This document shows, piece after piece, positions 5,739 to 7,125 of a stretch of 7,125 nucleotides of DNA (the stretch's first letter is position 1; each line of letters starts with the position of its first letter). Both the position numbers and the translations under genes were made by a program. Under the pieces are notes generated by a model. It worked only from the letters and a program-made list of their open reading frames with translations, did not search any database and was not told the DNA's origin. The stretch comes from an uncultured Burkholderiales bacterium (lineage in GTDB: Bacteria; Pseudomonadota; Gammaproteobacteria; Burkholderiales; Burkholderiaceae_C): the NCBI GenBank assembly GCA_903856875.1, contig CAIODE010000108.1, positions 1 to 7,125 on the forward strand. Direction: 5' to 3'.

Positions 5739-7001
5739 TTATTCTTCCTGACTTTCTTGGAGTTCACTCAATGACTTAAGGGCTCTGACTCGAGAAAGGC
5801 TAATGATGATGGCCTGAACCGAGAAACCTGCCACCACCACCAGCAAGCTGGTTAAATCGGAGAAAGCTTCTCCCACAAAGCCACCCAGCAAAGCTCCGAT
5901 TGGCCGCGCGCCCGTACCCGTCACAATGTTGATGGCCGTGACTCGCCCCATCATGGTGTTGGGCGTCACACTTTGGCGCAAAGTGGTGGACGTGATGGTC
6001 CAAATGATGGGGCCGAATCCGAAAAGAAAGTAAGCCAATCCGGCGACTGTGGGCGTTGGCCAAAAATGAGTGAAGGCCATCACAGCAGCGGCCAACACAG
6101 AGAACAGAGGCCCCAACAAAATGGCATTGCCAAATGTCATGCGCGCCACAATTTTGGAAGCCATCAAGGATCCGGCAATCATGCCAGCGCCATAACAAGC
6201 CAAAGTAAGACCCACCTCACTAGAGCCCATGCCCAAGGTGCGAATGGCATACGGCACGTAAATCGCTTGCAACACAAACCAAGAAATATTCCACGCCACT
6301 GAAGTGAACAAAATAGGCCGCAAAAGATCGTGGGTCCAAACAAAATGAGCGCCGTCTTTGATCTCTAGCCAAGGATGTCGATCTGGTGCTGCTTGTCTGC
6401 CAGGTTCACTGATTTGATTCAAAAACCCCACAGCTGCCAAAGACAGCATGAGAGACAATACGAATGAGGTGGATGCGCCCATCCACGCAATCAGGGCACC
6501 TGCCAAGGCCGGACCGCCGGCAAAAGCCATGCTTCTTGCAAGTTCCAAGCGCCCATTGGCTTTGGCCAAATGCTCTCGGTTGACCAATGCTGGCACCAAA
6601 GAAGGCGCGCTGACACTGAAACCAACCGTGCCCACGGCTGCAAAAAACCCAATCGCCGCCAACAGAGGCACGCTGATTTGATTCAGCAACAAAGCGGCAA
6701 TTAAAACCACCAAGGCACAGACCCGAAGCATTTCGGACAAGAGCATCAGTTTTTTGCGCGACATTCGATCGGCCAACAAGCCCAAGGGAATGGAGAACAG
6801 CAAGAATGGCAAAGACTGCACAGCAGCCACCAAACCAATTTGTCCGGGACCTGCTTGCAGCATGAGCACCGCCACAATGGGCACAGCAGCCAAAGTGAGC
6901 TGCTCTGCAGACTGCGCCATTAAATTGGAGATCGCCAGCTTGTGGAAAGCCGGCGGAAGTGGGTTGTCAAGGCCGCTTGGCACTTGACCCTGATGGCTCA
7001 A
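5739..7001 (-). CDS. MFS exporter, DHA3/EntS-like family
   Basis: This 420-residue inner-membrane protein has about twelve hydrophobic segments. Motif A is GLLADRMSRKK (74-84) between helices 2 and 3. Also typical of the DHA3 (MFS_3, EntS-like) group are PSLVPALVNREHLAKANGRL (133-152) and MMGRVTAINIVTGTGARPIG (350-369). Members export drugs, siderophores or other small molecules, probably by proton antiport; the substrate is not evident here, and no siderophore gene lies nearby. The start is TTG at 7001: an in-frame stop at 7020-7022 leaves only TTG or a GTG six codons later, and AGAGG lies seven bases before the TTG. The TTG shares bases with the TGA of the preceding gene (TTGA), as in translationally coupled pairs. 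The C-terminus is a charged tail (SELQESQEE). Confidence 0.92.
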   Translation of the reverse strand: MSHQGQVPSGLDNPLPPAFHKLAISNLMAQSAEQLTLAAVPIVAVLMLQAGPGQIGLVAAVQSLPFLLFSIPLGLLADRMSRKKLMLLSEMLRVCALVVLIAALLLNQISVPLLAAIGFFAAVGTVGFSVSAPSLVPALVNREHLAKANGRLELARSMAFAGGPALAGALIAWMGASTSFVLSLMLSLAAVGFLNQISEPGRQAAPDRHPWLEIKDGAHFVWTHDLLRPILFTSVAWNISWFVLQAIYVPYAIRTLGMGSSEVGLTLACYGAGMIAGSLMASKIVARMTFGNAILLGPLFSVLAAAVMAFTHFWPTPTVAGLAYFLFGFGPIIWTITSTTLRQSVTPNTMMGRVTAINIVTGTGARPIGALLGGFVGEAFSDLTSLLVVVAGFSVQAIIISLSRVRALKSLSELQESQEE

Positions 7002-7087
7002 CGCTGCGCCTCTTTGGCTTTATCGGATGAGCCTTCCAAGCCTGCTAAGAGCGCTTTGTTATTGCCACCAATGATCATTTCAAACTT
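6998..7087 (-). CDS. C-terminal fragment of an unidentified protein
   Basis: Only the last 29 codons and the TGA are present: the fragment begins KFEMIIGGNNKALLAGLEG and ends SSDKAKEAQR. It is cut at 7087, where adapter sequence begins, so the truncation is technical, not biological. The frame is accepted because its TGA forms a TTGA overlap with the exporter start and because the ribosome site for that start (AGAGG) lies within it. The residues look like a soluble protein's charged C-terminus; I do not recognise the family. Confidence 0.6.
   Translation of the reverse strand, partial: KFEMIIGGNNKALLAGLEGSSDKAKEAQR
7009..7013 (-). promoter_or_regulatory. Shine-Dalgarno AGAGG deciding the TTG start of the exporter
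   Basis: On the minus strand AGAGG is followed by seven bases and then TTG at 7001-6999. The alternative GTG start (6983-6981) has no comparable purine-rich site at the right distance. The site lies inside the end of the preceding coding region, consistent with coupled translation. Confidence 0.6.
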
Positions 7088-7125
7088 AGATCGGAGAGCA
7101 CACGTCTGAACTCCAGTCACTGTAC
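7088..7125 (+). other. Untrimmed Illumina TruSeq adapter at the contig end
   Basis: The end of the window matches the standard TruSeq read-through adapter (AGATCGGAAGAGC, then ACACGTCTGAACTCCAGTCAC), with one A missing in the GGAAGAG part, followed by five bases (TGTAC) in the position of the index. This is library-construction sequence, not genome, and should be removed before annotation. It places the true right end of genomic sequence at 7087. Confidence 0.97.

Noticed and set aside
1..7087. A defence system, CRISPR array, biosynthetic cluster or other novel multi-gene system
   Set aside because: The recognisable genes belong to housekeeping or general transport families; no repeat-spacer pattern, nuclease, reverse transcriptase or toxin-like pair was seen.

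Overview
The window looks like a chromosomal housekeeping segment from a betaproteobacterium, most likely Burkholderiales and probably a freshwater Comamonadaceae-type organism. This rests on protein resemblance recalled from memory (single-chain class I fumarase next to glutamate racemase, a YgjP-type protein, a DUF6806-like protein, a DHA3-type exporter) and on an estimated moderate G+C of roughly 50-55%, judged by eye. No mobile element, CRISPR array, phage gene or toxin-antitoxin pair was seen.

Layout. Positions 1-2832 form a rightward block: the 3' part of a UPF0114/YqhA-like membrane protein, fumA (class I fumarate hydratase) and murI (glutamate racemase, GTG start). The gaps are only 19 and 16 bases, so the three are probably one transcript. 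Everything from 2799 to 7087 reads leftward. In order of transcription: the tail of an unidentified protein (7087-6998), an EntS-like MFS exporter with a TTG start overlapping the preceding stop (7001-5739), a 56-residue very basic protein (5656-5486), a terminator hairpin (5441-5418), tRNA-Leu(UAA) (5375-5282), a conserved hypothetical protein (5263-4631), a UMF1/Atg22-like MFS transporter (4597-3326) and ygjP (3314-2799). murI and ygjP converge and share 34 bases, leaving no room for a terminator between the two blocks.

How the genes work together. There is no obvious common pathway. fumA serves the TCA cycle, murI supplies D-glutamate for peptidoglycan, the two MFS proteins are exporters or permeases of unknown substrate, and ygjP encodes a zinc-metallopeptidase-like protein. 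The tRNA, hypothetical protein, MFS and ygjP genes are packed tightly enough to be one transcription unit that starts with a tRNA.

The last 38 bases (7088-7125) are not biological. They match the Illumina TruSeq read-through adapter with one A missing, so the right edge is an untrimmed assembly end and the gene there is cut off artificially. I found no convincing undescribed system. The most notable points are the adapter, a 12-bp tandem duplication that duplicated a stop codon at the MFS/ygjP junction, the small basic protein, and the tRNA set 18 bases ahead of a start codon.
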